Positions 6,936-7,502 of a stretch of DNA of 7,502 nt are shown piece by piece. A program made the position numbers and the translations under genes. Position 1 is the first letter of the stretch. Each line of letters begins with the position of its first letter. The notes beneath the pieces were generated by a model. The model ran no database searches and was not told the origin of the DNA. It saw nothing but the letters and a program-made list of their open reading frames with translations. Location of the stretch: positions 1 to 7,502 of the forward strand of contig DASQGO010000050.1 of assembly GCA_035632555.1 (NCBI GenBank), read 5' to 3'. Source of the DNA: 2-02-FULL-62-14 sp035632555 (GTDB taxonomy: Bacteria > Nitrospirota > Nitrospiria > Nitrospirales > Nitrospiraceae).

Positions 6936-6941
6936 ATTATA
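6936..6941 (-). promoter_or_regulatory. Perfect -10 box directly before the phosphatase ATG
   Basis: The minus strand carries TATAAT (all six consensus bases) with only seven bases (ATGTTCC) between it and the start codon at 6928. With the usual 6-7 base distance from -10 box to transcription start, the mRNA would begin at or next to the A of the ATG, so it would be leaderless. No -35 match is seen 16-18 bases upstream, where the sequence is GC-rich. No Shine-Dalgarno is present in the seven bases, which fits. Confidence 0.5.
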
Positions 6942-6980
6942 GCGAGAGCCGCTTCCCCGGCGCGACTGATTTTCTGGCGG

Positions 6981-7010
6981 TTGCGGATTGGAAGAGAGGG
7001 GCACTATACT
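6981..7010 (+). promoter_or_regulatory. Candidate promoter of the Cys4 protein gene
   Basis: TTGCGG (6981-6986) and TATACT (7005-7010; 5 of 6 consensus) are separated by 18 bases. The predicted start is near 7017, leaving a leader of about 11 bases with only a weak AAGAG before the ATG at 7028. Together with the minus-strand -10 box at 6936-6941 this makes 6929-7027 a compact divergent promoter region. Confidence 0.45.
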
Positions 7011-7027
7011 GCCGCAAGAGTCATTTC

Positions 7028-7387
7028 ATGGCCAATCCAACACCAGAAACCGTTTCGGCCCGCCTGAGCGGCGTCCGCTGCGCCATCTGCAAGACCAGTG
7101 AGTTTTTTATCGATTCGCGTAGCGTCAAGCCGGATGGCGAATGGAAGGGCGTCTGCAAAAAATGCTTCTACAGCTTTCCGGTCCATGCCGACATGGAATT
7201 CTACCAGCGCACTCAACCGGACATTCCCTATCTGATGAAAACCATCCCCTGTCCCAAGTGCCAGAAAGCCGGCGTTACGCTGGATTTCCGGATCATGCTC
7301 TCGGTGCGGGAGGCCTACTACTTCGTCACCTGCAAGGCCTGCGGACACCAGTTTCCGGAGAAATCCACGCTGGAATCATTTGAATAG
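7028..7387 (+). CDS. Hypothetical protein with two CxxC/CxxC clusters
   Basis: A 119-residue protein I do not recognise. It contains four CxxC pairs arranged as two four-cysteine units: C18/C21 with C43/C46, and C75/C78 with C102/C105. The intervals inside each unit (21 and 23 residues) and the CPKC...CKACGHQF pattern of the second resemble tandem zinc ribbons, so zinc binding is likely; a rubredoxin-like iron site is less likely. No signal peptide or membrane segment is seen. The ATG is chosen because the open frame continues far upstream only as the antisense of the phosphatase, whereas this codon follows a candidate promoter by a short distance and opens a sequence with ordinary composition. 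It is divergent from the phosphatase-mutM pair. A nucleic-acid or protein-binding role would be guesswork. The stop is TAG. Confidence 0.8.
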   Translation: MANPTPETVSARLSGVRCAICKTSEFFIDSRSVKPDGEWKGVCKKCFYSFPVHADMEFYQRTQPDIPYLMKTIPCPKCQKAGVTLDFRIMLSVREAYYFVTCKACGHQFPEKSTLESFE

Positions 7388-7408
7388 GGTCAATGACATT
7401 GGGTGGTG

Positions 7409-7414
7409 TATACT
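7409..7414 (+). promoter_or_regulatory. -10 box directly before the gene at 7421
   Basis: TATACT (5 of 6 consensus) is followed by six bases (GAAGCC) and then the ATG at 7421, so the predicted transcription start coincides with the start codon. No Shine-Dalgarno is present. The nearest -35-like element (TTGAAT, 7380-7385) is 23 bases away, too far for normal spacing. Confidence 0.4.
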
Positions 7415-7420
7415 GAAGCC

Positions 7421-7502
7421 ATGAGCGACAAGAAACCCAAAGAGCCGGCCCCTCCCCAAAAACCCCGCAAGGAGATCCCGCTCGTCTCCGTCCCGCACGA
7501 CC
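7421..7502 (+). CDS. Start of an unidentified gene, cut by the window end
   Basis: Twenty-seven codons are visible, beginning MSDKKPKEPAPPQKP and continuing EIPLVSVPHD before the window ends. The first 17 residues are rich in lysine and proline, which suggests a flexible, positively charged tail ahead of a folded domain. Too little is present to name a family. The start is supported by the change to an open, coding-like frame right after a -10-like TATACT, and by its 33-base distance from the preceding stop. It may be transcribed separately from, or together with, the Cys4 gene before it. Confidence 0.55.
   Translation, partial: MSDKKPKEPAPPQKPRKEIPLVSVPHD

Noticed and set aside
6383..7027. 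Long upstream extension of the frame that encodes the Cys4 protein
   Set aside because: The first 215 codons are the register-matched antisense of the mutM start and the phosphatase and run through the divergent promoter region. The real start is taken as the ATG at 7028.
1..7502. Mobile element, CRISPR array, toxin-antitoxin or phage defence system
   Set aside because: No transposase, integrase, spaced repeats or known defence-type motif could be found; gene content is metabolic and repair.

Overview
The window most likely comes from an autotrophic bacterium of the Nitrospira type (phylum Nitrospirota). The evidence is a GC-rich sequence carrying both subunits of ATP-citrate lyase, the diagnostic citrate-cleaving enzyme of the reductive TCA cycle, next to an aconitase. 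The species is an inference; Chlorobi-like or other high-GC rTCA lineages cannot be excluded without a search.

Layout. About three quarters of the window (positions 7-5453, minus strand) is a carbon-metabolism block read in the order aclB, aclA, aconitase. The first two genes are 48 bases apart and the last two 125 bases apart, with a good Shine-Dalgarno in front of each and no clear terminator between them. The gene order aclB-aclA is collinear with the domain order of the fused animal ACLY. A 214-base AT-richer gap (5454-5667) in front of aclB holds two candidate sigma70-type promoters, a small bulged inverted repeat and a possible stem that covers the aclB Shine-Dalgarno. Upstream of that, still on the minus strand, a small dual-specificity-type phosphatase gene overlaps mutM (formamidopyrimidine-DNA glycosylase) by 8 bases. 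A 99-base divergent promoter region (6929-7027) then separates these from plus-strand genes: a 119-residue protein with two CxxC/CxxC clusters, and the first 27 codons of an unidentified gene that runs off the window.

How the genes work together. In the reductive direction aconitase turns isocitrate into citrate, and ATP-citrate lyase (AclA plus AclB) splits citrate with ATP and CoA into acetyl-CoA and oxaloacetate. The block therefore covers the last two steps of one turn of the cycle. The mutM/phosphatase pair and the Cys4 protein have no visible link to carbon fixation.

Most of the window is well-understood biology. The parts worth a second look are small: a phosphatase with unusual active-site neighbours co-transcribed with a DNA repair gene, two genes whose -10 boxes sit 6-7 bases before the start codon (predicted leaderless mRNAs), an altered zinc-finger spacing in MutM, and the aclB leader. 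I see no CRISPR array, insertion sequence, tRNA or rRNA, and no convincing novel system.
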